Origin: JAKAWQ01 sp035509315
GTDB taxonomy: Bacteria; Pseudomonadota; Alphaproteobacteria; Acetobacterales; Acetobacteraceae
DNA length: 64,000 nucleotides
Direction: 5' to 3'
Assembly: GCA_035509315.1 (NCBI GenBank)
Contig: DATJLS010000019.1
Span: 5,412-69,411 of the forward strand
Within the stretch, counting starts at the first letter, position 1, and each line of letters starts with the position of its first letter. Shown one piece after another: positions 26,625 to 36,099 of the stretch. The notes beneath the pieces are model-generated. The model was not told where the DNA came from. It saw only the letters and a program-made list of their open reading frames with translations, and did not search any database. The position numbers and the translations under genes are program-made.

Positions 26625-28391
26625 TCAGGCAATCGCCTCGGCCGGTTCGACAATCCGCCCACCCCCGGCATCGCGGACCAGCTCGAGCCGCCGCTCATGC
26701 AGCGCGACGACGTTCATGCTGTGGGCGATCGAGATGATTGTGGTCGTTGGAAGCTTCTCGCGCAGCGTCCGATAGAGCGCAGCCTCCGATTCGGGATCGA
26801 GGCTCGCCGTCGCCTCGTCGAGGAAGAGCCAGTCGGGGCGCAATAGCAGGGCCCGCGCCAGCGCCAGCCGCTGCTGCTCTCCGCCCGAGAGGAGCTGGGC
26901 CCAGGAGGCCTCCTCATCGAGGCGTGGGATAAGATTCGCAAGCCCGGCCTCGGCCAGGGCGGCGCGGATCGTCGCATCGTCGAAGCGCCCGGCTTCCTCG
27001 GGGTAGGCAACAGCCTTGCGCAGCGCGCCGAGCGGCAGATAGGGCCGCTGGGGCAGGAAAAGAGCGCGGCTCCCCGCCGGCCATTCGACACGGCCGGCGC
27101 CAAACGGCCAGATTCCGGCAAGGGCACGGAAAAGGGTCGATTTGCCGGATCCCGTTCGCCCAGTGATCACCACCGAATGATGCGCCGTGATGGTCACGTT
27201 GACGCCCTCCATCAATGTCTGCCCGTCAGGCAGCTTGAGCGTGAGATTCTCGAGCCGCAGCGACTCGCCAGGCCCCGGGCCGGCTGCCAAAGCCGTGCTC
27301 GCCGCGGCCGCCCGGGCGGCCTCGATGGCCCGATGGAAGCTTGTCAGTCGTTCGACGGTGGCGCGCCAGGCGGCGAGCTGGGCATAGGCCCCGACGAACC
27401 AGGAGAGTGCGCCCTGCACCTGGCCGAAGGCGCTCGCCGTGCGCGTCAGGCCCCCGAGCGGAATCTGGCCCGAGAAATAGCGCGGCGCGGCGACCACCAC
27501 GGGGAAGACGACGGCAATCTGTGAGTAGCCGGTGGTGAGTGCGTTGAGCAGCTTGGTCCGGTCCATGATGCGGAACCAATTGTCCACCACGAAGCTGAAC
27601 ACGTGCAGGAAGCCCTGCCGTTCCTCGGCTTCGCCGCCATAAAGCGCCACGCCTTCGACATTCTCCCGCATCCGGGCGAGCGAGAAACGGAAATCGGCCT
27701 CGACATGCTGCTGGCGGAAATTGAGCCAGACCAGCGGCCGGCCGACGAGATGCGTGACCCAGGTGCCGAGGATCGCATAGATGAGCGCGACCCACACCAT
27801 GTAGCCGGGAATGGAGAAGCCGAAGAGGTGAAGCGGCCCCGAAAGACTCCAAAGAATGCCGATGAAGCTCCCAAGTGTGACGATGTTGGAGAGCAGGTCG
27901 AGCGAGAGGGAGAGCGAATTGCCGGCGAAGCTGTTGAGATCGTCGGCGATACGCTGATCAGGATTGTCGGGCCCCTCACCCGGCTTGGCGGTGACGCTGA
28001 TGCGGTAATAGGCGCGGTCGGCAAGCCATTCGTTGAGATAGCGTTGCGTCAGCCACCGGCGCCAGCGGATCTGCAGCCATTGCGTGAGATAGGTGCTGTA
28101 AACCGCAACCAGGATATAGAGAGCGGCGATCAGGCAGAAGCCCGGCATGATGCCGCTCGACGTGCGGCGATAGAGAAAAAGAAGCCCGAAAAAGGCGCCC
28201 CAGTCCTTGTTCTGCAGCGAATCGTAGAAGGCACCGTTCCAGAAGTTCAGCACGACGTTCATCCCGACCAGCATCAGATTGAGAACGATGATCGAGAAGA
28301 GGAGCAGCCGCGCCGTCCAGCGTTCCTCGGACTGGAAATAGGGCCGGGCAAGGCGCCAGGCGTCTTTCAGGAATGGAGCCAGACCGCGCAT
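26625..28391 (-). CDS. ABC transporter, fused permease and ATPase (YddA/SbmA-BacA type)
   Basis: A 588-residue half transporter. The N-terminal membrane domain (about residues 20-330, ABC_membrane_2/SbmA_BacA type) has five or six helices. The ATPase domain has Walker A GRTGSGKS near residue 415, signature LSGGEQQR and Walker B WLFLDEATASLD. Relatives act as homodimers; substrates of the YddA group are not settled. The ATG at 28391 follows GAGGTAA. It is transcribed away from a 450-base gap. Confidence 0.85.
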   Translation of the reverse strand: MRGLAPFLKDAWRLARPYFQSEERWTARLLLFSIIVLNLMLVGMNVVLNFWNGAFYDSLQNKDWGAFFGLLFLYRRTSSGIMPGFCLIAALYILVAVYSTYLTQWLQIRWRRWLTQRYLNEWLADRAYYRISVTAKPGEGPDNPDQRIADDLNSFAGNSLSLSLDLLSNIVTLGSFIGILWSLSGPLHLFGFSIPGYMVWVALIYAILGTWVTHLVGRPLVWLNFRQQHVEADFRFSLARMRENVEGVALYGGEAEERQGFLHVFSFVVDNWFRIMDRTKLLNALTTGYSQIAVVFPVVVAAPRYFSGQIPLGGLTRTASAFGQVQGALSWFVGAYAQLAAWRATVERLTSFHRAIEAARAAAASTALAAGPGPGESLRLENLTLKLPDGQTLMEGVNVTITAHHSVVITGRTGSGKSTLFRALAGIWPFGAGRVEWPAGSRALFLPQRPYLPLGALRKAVAYPEEAGRFDDATIRAALAEAGLANLIPRLDEEASWAQLLSGGEQQRLALARALLLRPDWLFLDEATASLDPESEAALYRTLREKLPTTTIISIAHSMNVVALHERRLELVRDAGGGRIVEPAEAIA

Positions 28392-28841
28392 GCAGTTTAC
28401 CTCATTGGGGAGGGGCGAGACGGCGTTCGAGCGAAAGCGGACGCGCCGCCGGGCGCACCCGAATGACTCCGAAGCAGGCTTCTCCGAAAACGGAACAACC
28501 ATACCGATTTCGAAAATGCATGATCAGCGCCGGTCGCGCCCTTCCGCGCAGCGCAACCATGAGCGGAGCGCGTTCTCGGGGGTCGAAGATTCAGCCGCGG
28601 CCGCTCGTCAGCAGGCAGGAGATAGAGCGAGCCCGCTGCACCGGGTAGGGTGACGGCAGGCAAGATCCGTGCGGCGAGGCGCGGCGGAAGGCTCTTCATC
28701 GCCTGAAGGCTGGCCTACTCGCCGCTCCCGAGCAAGTTACCACCGTTTCACCCCTCCGCCCATTTGCCGGGCCTCCGTCGAACGTTACCGCATGGCCCTG
28801 ATTCCGCCAGAAGCCGTATGGATCGAGGGGCAGCGTGGATC
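28392..28841. other. 450-base region without a recognised gene
   Basis: Lies between the start of the ABC transporter and the stop of the large dehydrogenase, both on the minus strand. Open frames of up to about 100 codons exist on both strands but they look arginine/serine-rich and non-natural. It must hold the transporter promoter. No repeat or clear remnant was recognised. Confidence 0.5.
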
Positions 28842-31751
28842 TCACCGTTTTGCGGTTCGTTCGAGCGAAGCGGCGAGCACCCGTACGGAATGAATCGCGG
28901 GGCGGCCCGCAAGATCAGCGATTTGATGACGGCAGGACGTGCCGTCGGCGACGATCAGATCGTCCGGACCCGCCGCCTTGAGCGCGGGCAGCAGTCCCGC
29001 CGCCGCAATCGCCCGGGAAACGGGCTCGGTCTCGACCTGATAGCCGAAGGCGCCGGCCATGCCGCAGCAGGTGGCGGGTATCGGGCGCACGTTGAGATCG
29101 GGAATTTGCCGGAGCGCGGCCAGCGTCGCCGGAAAGGCGCCGAAAGATTTCTGATGGCAATGGCCATGCACATGCGCCATGCCGGCACGGGGGCTGAATG
29201 GAAGCGGCGGTTTCTCCCGGGCCAGGAATTCGCCAAGCAGCATGGCCCGTTCGGCGAGCGCCCGCGCCTCGGCGCCCGGCAGGAGAGCGGGGATCTCGTC
29301 GCGCAGCGTCAGCAGGCAGGAAGGTTCGATGCCGATCACCGGGCTCTCACCTGCGAGGCCGCGGATGAGCCGGCCGGCCTCCTCCCGTGCCCGGCCGACA
29401 AGCCCTGCGGCAAGATAGGTACGGCCGCAGCAGAGCGGTCGACCCAAGAAAGCGGGAATGACGGCGCGATAGCCCGCCGCCGCCAGCACGCGGCACGCAT
29501 CCCTCAGATTCTCCGGCTCGAAATAGCGGTTGAATGTATCTGCGAGCAGCAGAACCTCCCCGCGAGCCGACGGCACAGCGCCGCCCGCCTCGCCATCGCG
29601 GAAAAAATCTCGGCGGAAAGCGGGGAGTTTGCGCCGCGCAGCAATGCCAAGGAAACGCTCGGCTTGACGGGCGAGGAAGGCACTGCGATTGCGGAGGTTG
29701 GCGAGCGGCGCGAGCCGCGCGGCGAGCGGGGCATAGCGGGGAAGAGCCGCGATCATGCGCTCTCTTCGTCCGACGCCGTGCCGTGCTGCACGGGCGGCGA
29801 GCACCTCGATCTTCATCCGCGCCATGTCCACGCCCGTCGGACATTCTCGCCGACAGGCCTTGCAGGAAACGCAAAGCGCCATCGCTTCGGCGAGCGCCTC
29901 CGATGCCATCGCATCCCGCCCGAGTTGGCCTGTGAGCGCCAGGCGAAGCGTATTGGCGCGCCCGCGTGTGAGGTGAGTTTCCTCGCGTGTGGCACGGAAG
30001 CTCGGACACATCACGCCGGCATCGAACGCGCGGCAGGCGCCATTGTTGTTGCACATCTCCACCGCGCCCAGGAATCCGCCGAGCGGGCCGGGATAGGCGG
30101 ACCAGTCGAGCACCGGCGTGAAGCCTTCCGCCGGCGCATAGTCCGGACCATAACGAAAAAGCCTCCGGTCATCCATGCGCGGCGGATCGACGATACGGTT
30201 CGGATTGAAAAGCGCACCGGGGTCGAACGCGTCCTTCACCTCAGCGAAAGCCGCGGTGATGCGGGAGCCGAACATCGCTTCGTGAAACTCGCTCCGCGCA
30301 ATGCCGTCGCCATGTTCCCCGCTATGGCTGCCTTTGTATTCGCGGACGAGGGCAAAACATTCCTCGGCGACCGCGCGCATCGTTGCGACATCCGCCGGGT
30401 CCTTGAGGTTGAGCACCGGTCGTACATGCAGGCAGCCGACCGAGGCGTGGGCATACCAGGTGCCTTTCACGCCGTGGCGGGTGAAAACATCGTTCAGCCG
30501 ATTCGTATAAGCATCGAGATCGGCAAGATCGACGGCGCAATCCTCGATGAAAGAGACCGGTTTTCCATTCCCCTTCATCGACATCATGATGTTGAGACCA
30601 GCCTCGCGCACTGTGGCGATATCGGCCTGGAAGGCAGAATCCGCCGCCCGCACGAGGGAATTCGGATGACCGAGATCCTCCATTGCCTCATCGAGCGCAT
30701 CGAGCCGCCGCGCGAGCGCGGCATCGTCCTCGCCATGGAATTCGACCAAGAGAAGACTGCCGGGCCGACCGATCAGCATCCGCTCGATCGTCGGACGATA
30801 GATCGGGATCGAGAGGCCGAGCGCGATCATGGTGCTGTCCACCAGCTCGACCGCCTCGGGGTCGAGCCCGACAAGCCGCCGAGTCGCCTGCATCGCGTGG
30901 CGGAAGGTGGGAAACTGGCAGATGCCGACAACCTTGCGCGGCTTGATGGGAGCGAGCTTGAGCGTAAGCGCGGCGGAGAAAGCCAGCGTACCCTCCGAAC
31001 CCACCAGGAGGCGGGCGAGATTTTCACGACCTGCCGCGCGCGCCTCCGGCGTGAGCACATCGATATTGTAGCCACCGACACGGCGGAGCTGGCGCGGAAA
31101 GCGCGCGGCGATCTCGGCGGCCTCCGCCGCGCCGAGCGCACGCAGCCGCTGGATCAATTGCGCGACCGAAGTTGGCACCTCCGGCCCGAGATTGTCGGAA
31201 ACGGGCCCAAACTCGTGGCGCGTGCCATCGGCGAGCAGCGCCTCGATGGCGAGCACGTTGTCAGCCATCAGGCCGTAGCGGATCGATTTCGAGCCGCAGG
31301 AATTGTTGCCGGCCATGCCGCCGATCGTCGCCCGCGCATGGGTCGACGGATCGACCGGGAAAAAAAGCTGATGGGGCTTCAGCGCTTCATTGAGCGCGCC
31401 AAGCACGAGCCCCGGCTCGACGGTGGCCGTGCGCGCCTCGGGATCAACGGCAAGAATGCGACGCAGATGGCGCGAGCAATCGATGACGATCGCCCGGTTG
31501 ACGGTCTGGCCGCATTGGCTCGTCCCGCCGCCGCGCGGCAGCACCGGCACACCCTCCTCGCGAGCAATGGCGAGCGTGGCCGCCACATCCTCGATCCGCT
31601 CGGGGACAACAACGCCCATTGGCGCGACCTGATAGATCGAGGCATCGGTCGCGTAGCGACCGCGGCTTGCCGCATCGAACAGGACATCTCCGGCGATCAC
31701 CCGCTTGAGACGAAGAGCAAGACGGGAATCTCCAGGCGCGATCGCCGACAT
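28842..31751 (-). CDS. YdiJ-type FAD/Fe-S D-2-hydroxyacid dehydrogenase
   Basis: A 969-residue fusion. The N-terminal VAO-type FAD domain has LPRGGGTSQCGQ near residue 75 and NNSCGSKSIRYG; the cap carries GEHGDG. A ferredoxin-like segment follows with CVSCKACRRECPTGVD near residue 640, then a CCG-domain region with LCCGRTY and ATCCGMAG. E. coli YdiJ, of similar size and layout, oxidises D-2-hydroxyglutarate; the same role here is inferred. Only one clear cluster-binding CxxCxxxCP is visible. It is divergent from the aminotransferase gene (206 bases between starts). Confidence 0.85.
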   Translation of the reverse strand: MSAIAPGDSRLALRLKRVIAGDVLFDAASRGRYATDASIYQVAPMGVVVPERIEDVAATLAIAREEGVPVLPRGGGTSQCGQTVNRAIVIDCSRHLRRILAVDPEARTATVEPGLVLGALNEALKPHQLFFPVDPSTHARATIGGMAGNNSCGSKSIRYGLMADNVLAIEALLADGTRHEFGPVSDNLGPEVPTSVAQLIQRLRALGAAEAAEIAARFPRQLRRVGGYNIDVLTPEARAAGRENLARLLVGSEGTLAFSAALTLKLAPIKPRKVVGICQFPTFRHAMQATRRLVGLDPEAVELVDSTMIALGLSIPIYRPTIERMLIGRPGSLLLVEFHGEDDAALARRLDALDEAMEDLGHPNSLVRAADSAFQADIATVREAGLNIMMSMKGNGKPVSFIEDCAVDLADLDAYTNRLNDVFTRHGVKGTWYAHASVGCLHVRPVLNLKDPADVATMRAVAEECFALVREYKGSHSGEHGDGIARSEFHEAMFGSRITAAFAEVKDAFDPGALFNPNRIVDPPRMDDRRLFRYGPDYAPAEGFTPVLDWSAYPGPLGGFLGAVEMCNNNGACRAFDAGVMCPSFRATREETHLTRGRANTLRLALTGQLGRDAMASEALAEAMALCVSCKACRRECPTGVDMARMKIEVLAARAARHGVGRRERMIAALPRYAPLAARLAPLANLRNRSAFLARQAERFLGIAARRKLPAFRRDFFRDGEAGGAVPSARGEVLLLADTFNRYFEPENLRDACRVLAAAGYRAVIPAFLGRPLCCGRTYLAAGLVGRAREEAGRLIRGLAGESPVIGIEPSCLLTLRDEIPALLPGAEARALAERAMLLGEFLAREKPPLPFSPRAGMAHVHGHCHQKSFGAFPATLAALRQIPDLNVRPIPATCCGMAGAFGYQVETEPVSRAIAAAGLLPALKAAGPDDLIVADGTSCRHQIADLAGRPAIHSVRVLAASLERTAKR

Positions 31752-31957
31752 TCAGGGCACTCCGTTCCGGCCCACTAGGGGGACCTACCACGGCCCGCCG
31801 GTCAATCCCCGTGCCGGCGCCCCCGTGCGGCCCCCGTGCGGCCCCCCTTAGCCGCGCAAGCCGCTCCGGTTGCCGGGGCGCAGGCCGCGCACCATACTTT
31901 CCGCTGCTTTGATCTTGTGGCGCCCCACCGCCGCGTCGGGCGCGGGAGGGGGAGAAG

Positions 31958-33160
31958 GTGAAGCCCGCCAACAACCTGCTGGCCGCAACCGGTACCACGA
32001 TCTTCACGGTGATGTCGGTCCTCGCCGCGCAGCACAAGGCAATCAATCTCGGCCAAGGGTTTCCGGACACGGACGGGCCGGAGGACATGCTCGCCGCCGC
32101 AGCCGCTGCGCTGATGGACGGGCGCAACCAATATCCGCCGATGACCGGCGTGCCCGAGCTTCGGCAGGCGGTTGCCGCCGCCAATGCGCGCTTCTATGGG
32201 CTCGATGTCGATCCGGACCGTGAGGTCGTAGTGACTTCCGGGGCGACCGAAGCGATCGCCGCCTGCCTGATGGCGCTGCTCGATCCGGGCGACGAGGTGG
32301 TGCTGATCGAGCCGCTCTACGACACCTACCTGCCGATGGTGAAAATGCTTGGCGCCGTGCCGCGGCTGGTCCGTCTCGCCCCGCCTGGCTGGAGCCTGTC
32401 GCGAACGGAGCTTGCCGCCGCGTTCGGTTCACGCACCAAGGCACTCCTGCTCAATACGCCAATGAACCCGACCGGCAAGGTCTTCACCTCGGCCGAGCTC
32501 GCCTTCATCGGTGAGCTCCTGCAGCGCCATGATGCCTATGCAATCTGCGATGAGGTATACGAACACCTCACCTACGATGGCTGGCGGCATATCCCACTGA
32601 TGACACTGCCCGGCCTCCGGTCGCGCACTTTGCGCATCGGCAGCGCGGGCAAGGCGTTCTCGCTCACCGGCTGGAAGGTCGGCTATGTCACGGCACCGGC
32701 GGAGCTCGCGAGCTTCGTCGCCAAGGCACATCAAAACCTCATCTTCACCACCCCGCCCAACCTTCAGCGGGCCGTGGCGCTCGGCCTCGCCAAGGACGAT
32801 TCTTATTTCGCAGACCTCGCCTCGGGCCTTGCCGCGAAACGAGACTTCCTGGCGGCCGGTCTCATCGCCCTCGGCATGGAGGCGCTCCCCTGCCGGGGAA
32901 GCTATTTCCTGATCGCCGATTTTGCCCCGCTCGGCTTCGCGGGCGACGATGTCGCGTTCTGCCGCCATATCACCGCGGAAGCCGGTGTCACGGCGATTCC
33001 GGTTTCGGCCTTCTACGCTTCCGCCGCGCCCAGCCATTACGCGCGCTTCGCCTTCTGCAAGCGCGCGGCGGTGCTGGAAGAGGCAATCGCCCGTCTGACC
33101 AGGTATTTCGGGGCCGCGCGCGGGCGCCACAACGGGCTCTCATTGACGGCCGCCGGTTGA
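31958..33160 (+). CDS. PLP-dependent class I/II aminotransferase
   Basis: A 400-residue fold-type I aminotransferase. Motifs include INLGQGFPD at the N-terminus, NTPMNPTGKV, the PLP-contacting CDEVYEH, and the Schiff-base lysine in GSAGKAFSLTGWK. It resembles the YbdL/kynurenine-methionine aminotransferase group; the amino-acid substrate is uncertain. The GTG start at 31958 is preceded by GGGAGGGGGAGAAG. tRNA-His follows 22 bases after the stop. Confidence 0.82.
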   Translation: MKPANNLLAATGTTIFTVMSVLAAQHKAINLGQGFPDTDGPEDMLAAAAAALMDGRNQYPPMTGVPELRQAVAAANARFYGLDVDPDREVVVTSGATEAIAACLMALLDPGDEVVLIEPLYDTYLPMVKMLGAVPRLVRLAPPGWSLSRTELAAAFGSRTKALLLNTPMNPTGKVFTSAELAFIGELLQRHDAYAICDEVYEHLTYDGWRHIPLMTLPGLRSRTLRIGSAGKAFSLTGWKVGYVTAPAELASFVAKAHQNLIFTTPPNLQRAVALGLAKDDSYFADLASGLAAKRDFLAAGLIALGMEALPCRGSYFLIADFAPLGFAGDDVAFCRHITAEAGVTAIPVSAFYASAAPSHYARFAFCKRAAVLEEAIARLTRYFGAARGRHNGLSLTAAG

Positions 33161-33182
33161 GCATCCTACACGGCAGGCCTGC

Positions 33183-33259
33183 GGCGGGCGTAGCTCAGGT
33201 GGTAGAGCGCCAGATTGTGGTTCTGGATGTCACGGGTTCAAGTCCCGTCGCTCGCCCCA
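33183..33259 (+). tRNA. tRNA-His (anticodon GUG)
   Basis: A full cloverleaf can be drawn. The acceptor stem GCGGGCG (33184-33190) pairs with CGCTCGC (33249-33255) with one G-U pair. The extra G at 33183 (position -1) faces C73, the hallmark of tRNA-His. The anticodon stem CCAGA/TCTGG encloses TTGTGGT with anticodon GTG. The T arm is ACGGG-TTCAAGT-CCCGT. CCA is encoded (33257-33259). Confidence 0.97.
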
Positions 33260-33272
33260 CCCGGATGTTGCC

Positions 33273-33863
33273 GTGGGGCGCCCGGCAGCGCTGATCCTGG
33301 CGGGCGGCCGGGCCGAGCGCCTGGGCGGCGCGGAAAAGCCGCTGCTTTCGCTCGGGAAACGAACGGTCCTCGATCGGATACTCATTGCCATCGCGGGTGA
33401 GATCTCGGCAGTGGCGCTTAGCGCCAACGGCGATCCGGCTCGGTTCGCCAGCTACAGCCTGCCCGTCCTCCCGGATGGAAGGTTCTCCGGGCAGGGCCCG
33501 CTGGCGGGGCTGCTCGCCGGGCTCGAGTGGGCGGCGGCGTTAGGGGCGGCGGACCTGCTCAGCATTCCCGGCGACACGCCGTTCCTGCCCAGCGGGCTCG
33601 CTGCGCGCCTCGCCCCCGCACCCTCCGTCGCCGCGAGCGGCGGACGTGCTCATTACCTCGTCGCGCTCTGGCCCCTTACGGCACGCGTCGCGCTTACCGA
33701 GCGGCTCACGGCGCCAGGCCCGCGCTCAGTTGCCGGATTCGCCGCCGAGATCGGCTCGCGCATCGTGGAATTTCCCGCCGAAGCGACGCACGAGCTCTTT
33801 TTCAACATCAACACTCCGGCGGATCTTGCACGGGCACGCGCAATGGTGGCCGCCGGAGCGTAA
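33273..33863 (+). CDS. mobA: Molybdenum cofactor guanylyltransferase MobA
   Basis: Transfers GMP from GTP to molybdopterin to make the MGD cofactor. The 196-residue Rossmann-like protein has the nucleotide-binding LAGGRAERLGGAEKPLL at residues 9-25, GPLAGLLAGLEWA, and IPGDTPFL with the metal-binding aspartate. The GTG at 33273 is 13 bases after the tRNA and gives the normal short N-terminus. Family A repeat copy 4 begins at the stop codon. Confidence 0.88.
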   Translation: MGRPAALILAGGRAERLGGAEKPLLSLGKRTVLDRILIAIAGEISAVALSANGDPARFASYSLPVLPDGRFSGQGPLAGLLAGLEWAAALGAADLLSIPGDTPFLPSGLAARLAPAPSVAASGGRAHYLVALWPLTARVALTERLTAPGPRSVAGFAAEIGSRIVEFPAEATHELFFNINTPADLARARAMVAAGA

Positions 33864-33955
33864 TGACTGAAGATGGAATCACCGCAGGGCTGAATCACAG
33901 GAAAAAACAAAGGCCGAGCGCGGGATAAATGAGCCGGAGCGAACGCTCCCGCTCT
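33863..33955 (-). repeat. Dispersed repeat, family A, copy 4 (diverged, inverted)
   Basis: Read on the minus strand it keeps the block GTGATTCAGCCCTGCGGTGATTCCA and the GAGCGGGAGCG end, matching copies 1-3 in order but with more changes. It starts at the mobA stop codon. Confidence 0.65.
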
Positions 33956-34094
33956 CGGGTGTGAGCGACGACGAACGGAGGCCGTGCCCGCATCTTAGCA
34001 ACTCCGAGCCACGGTTTCGCCACCGCAGCCTCGCCAGTCTCCAAGACGGCCGGCCGCCCCGCGCATACGGCGGAATGACGGAGGGAGGGACAGG

Positions 34095-34256
34095 ATGGCG
34101 CGTTTGAAACTTCTGCTGCTGGCTTTCGCCCTTGCCGTGCCTCTGGCCGGCTGCGTGGTCTACCAGGAGGGGCCGCCGCCGCGGCCGGGCGCTGCTGTGT
34201 GGGTGCCGGGGCACTATACGCCTTACGGAGTTTGGGTGCGCGGGCACTGGACTTGA
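34095..34256 (+). CDS. Small lipoprotein with a YxxGxW-like tail
   Basis: A 53-residue reading frame preceded by GGGAGGGACAGG. It has a clear lipoprotein signal peptide ending in the lipobox LAGC, then a Pro-rich stretch and a C-terminal part with repeated aromatic/glycine units (VWVPGHYTPYGVWVRGHWT), similar to YXWGXW-repeat proteins. Function is unknown; an outer-membrane-anchored location is expected. Its length is short even for this type, so it may be a truncated relative. Confidence 0.65.
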   Translation: MARLKLLLLAFALAVPLAGCVVYQEGPPPRPGAAVWVPGHYTPYGVWVRGHWT

Positions 34257-34367
34257 TCGATCGGCCTCACCCGGCCTGACGGCGAAGCGAGGAGGCTGAT
34301 AGACATCGCTCTCGCGGCAGGCGTGCCGCATCCGAAAGCTTTACGCAAAGGACAGGGAAGAAAGAGA

Positions 34368-35558
34368 GTGGCGTCCAGCAGCAACGCACCCCGCTATCGT
34401 CCAGGACGGCACTTCCTTCAGATCCCCGGCCCCACCAACGTGCCGGATCGGGTTCTCCGTGCCATCGACAACCCGACGATCGACCACCGCGGCCCTGATT
34501 TCGCCCAGCTCGGCCGCGACACATTGGCCAGGCTCAAGCACGTCTTCGGCACTTCAGGCCCGGTCATCATTTATCCCGCCTCAGGCACCGGGGCCTGGGA
34601 GGCCGCGCTCGTCAACACGCTCTCTCCGGGTGATCGGGTGCTCATGTGCCGCACCGGCTGGTTCGCGAACCTCTGGAAGGAAATGGCGGAGCGGCTCGGA
34701 CTTGAGCCGCTCTTTGTCGAGACCGATTGGCGCCGCGGTGCGGACGCGGTGGGGATTGGTGAGACACTCGCTGCCGACCGCGAGCACCGCATCAAGGCCG
34801 TCTGCATCGTCCACAATGAAACTTCCACGGGCTGTACAAGCCGAATTGACGAGGTGCGCACGGCAATCGACCAGGCAGGCCACCCGGCGCTCTTGCTGGT
34901 GGACACGATCTCATCGCTTGCCAGCATCGACTACCGCCACGATGAATGGGGTGTCGATGTTACGATCGCGGGCTCGCAGAAAGGCTTGATGCTGCCTCCC
35001 GGCCTTTCCTTCAACGCCATCAGCGGAAAAGCGCTGGCCGCCAGCGCAACCGCCCGGCTGCCCCGCAGCTATTGGGACTGGGGGGCGATGCTGAAGCCCA
35101 ACACGGAAGGGTTTTTCCCTTTCACACCCGCGACCAATCTCCTGTTCGGCCTCGCTGCGGCCCTCGATATGCTGTTCGAGGAGGGGCTCGACTCCGTCTT
35201 TGCCCGTCATGACCGCCATGCCGAGGCGACCCGACAGGCGGTCCGCGCCTGGGGGCTCGAGATTCAGTGCGCCGATCCAAAATATTTCTCCTCCTCCCTC
35301 ACCGCAGTACGCCTGCCGGAGGGACAGAGCGCGGACGCGCTTCGCGCAACGATCCTGGATCGGTTCAACATGAGCCTTGGCAACGGCCTCGGCATCCTCA
35401 AGGATCGGGTGTTCCGCATTGGCCATCTCGGGAATTTCGGCGATCTCGAGTTGCTCGGCACGCTCGGCGGCGTCGAAATGGGACTTGCGATCGCCGGTGT
35501 GCCGCATCGTGCTGGCGGCGTGCAGGCGGCGGTCGAATATCTCTCTGGCACAGCCTGA
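34368..35558 (+). CDS. Serine-glyoxylate aminotransferase-like class V aminotransferase
   Basis: A 396-residue PLP enzyme of the AGXT/SgaA group, converting serine and glyoxylate to hydroxypyruvate and glycine in known members. The N-terminal LQIPGPTNVPDRV, the DTISSLAS and the lysine in AGSQKGLMLPPG are typical. The GTG at 34368 follows GGGAAGAAAGAGA; an upstream start at 34323 would add a basic extension not seen in the family. No other glyoxylate-cycle or serine-cycle gene is adjacent. Confidence 0.85.
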   Translation: MASSSNAPRYRPGRHFLQIPGPTNVPDRVLRAIDNPTIDHRGPDFAQLGRDTLARLKHVFGTSGPVIIYPASGTGAWEAALVNTLSPGDRVLMCRTGWFANLWKEMAERLGLEPLFVETDWRRGADAVGIGETLAADREHRIKAVCIVHNETSTGCTSRIDEVRTAIDQAGHPALLLVDTISSLASIDYRHDEWGVDVTIAGSQKGLMLPPGLSFNAISGKALAASATARLPRSYWDWGAMLKPNTEGFFPFTPATNLLFGLAAALDMLFEEGLDSVFARHDRHAEATRQAVRAWGLEIQCADPKYFSSSLTAVRLPEGQSADALRATILDRFNMSLGNGLGILKDRVFRIGHLGNFGDLELLGTLGGVEMGLAIAGVPHRAGGVQAAVEYLSGTA

Positions 35559-36099
35559 GCGGCCGCGCTTGAAGAACTCGGCCGCCCTACAGGGTAATTC
35601 CGGACAAATATCGGCGCCGACGAGCCGTTCCGCCCGGAATTGCCGGCGATCCGCCCAATCATCGTATCCCGGCGACCGTCGCTCCTGAAAGGCCCAATGC
35701 CGCGTCGCTCCGCCTCTTCGAGGCCAGCGCAATCCGAGCGGCGGCGGAAGGAGCCGATGAGCGACGTCGGGCATGAGAATCCGTTCGGCGCGCGCCAGTT
35801 CGCGATGAAGTAACGCCGGCCCTGTCCTCGGCACGGCTTCGCAAAGCCTGTGGCGGACAGGGATTCACGGAGCATTGACGCACCTCTGCCCTAATGCTGT
35901 TCCATGTCGGACAGGGTCGGCGAGCACCCTCCCGGTGCATACCGCTGGAACGCGCCCGGGGCGTCAACGATGAGGACAGGGTGGAATTCGAAGGCGGTGA
36001 CCATCAGCCGGTGAAGCCGCCAATCACCACGAATTGGGCGGACGAAAGAGCAGGTTCTGGTTGGGCTGCCGGACGGGCCTGCCTGCGGCGTGCTGGGCA
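35559..36099. other. 541-base region without a recognised gene
   Basis: Lies between the aminotransferase and the pleD-like gene. Frames on both strands look non-natural and no family was recognised. In Caulobacter the single-domain regulator divK directly precedes pleD; no receiver motif is seen here. A decayed gene on the minus strand (35580-35875) cannot be excluded. Confidence 0.5.

Noticed and set aside
28764..31778. A 1004-codon open frame on the plus strand across the YdiJ-type gene
   Set aside because: It is antisense to a convincing FAD/Fe-S enzyme; its translation is Arg/His-rich with no domain. Long antisense frames are expected at this GC content.
31820..31841. CCCCCGTGCGG repeated twice between divergent genes
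   Set aside because: Two short copies only, in a very C-rich stretch; could be simple slippage and no function is supported.
35264..35875. A 203-codon minus-strand frame in the gap before pleD
   Set aside because: More than half overlaps the aminotransferase gene in antisense, and no family was recognised.
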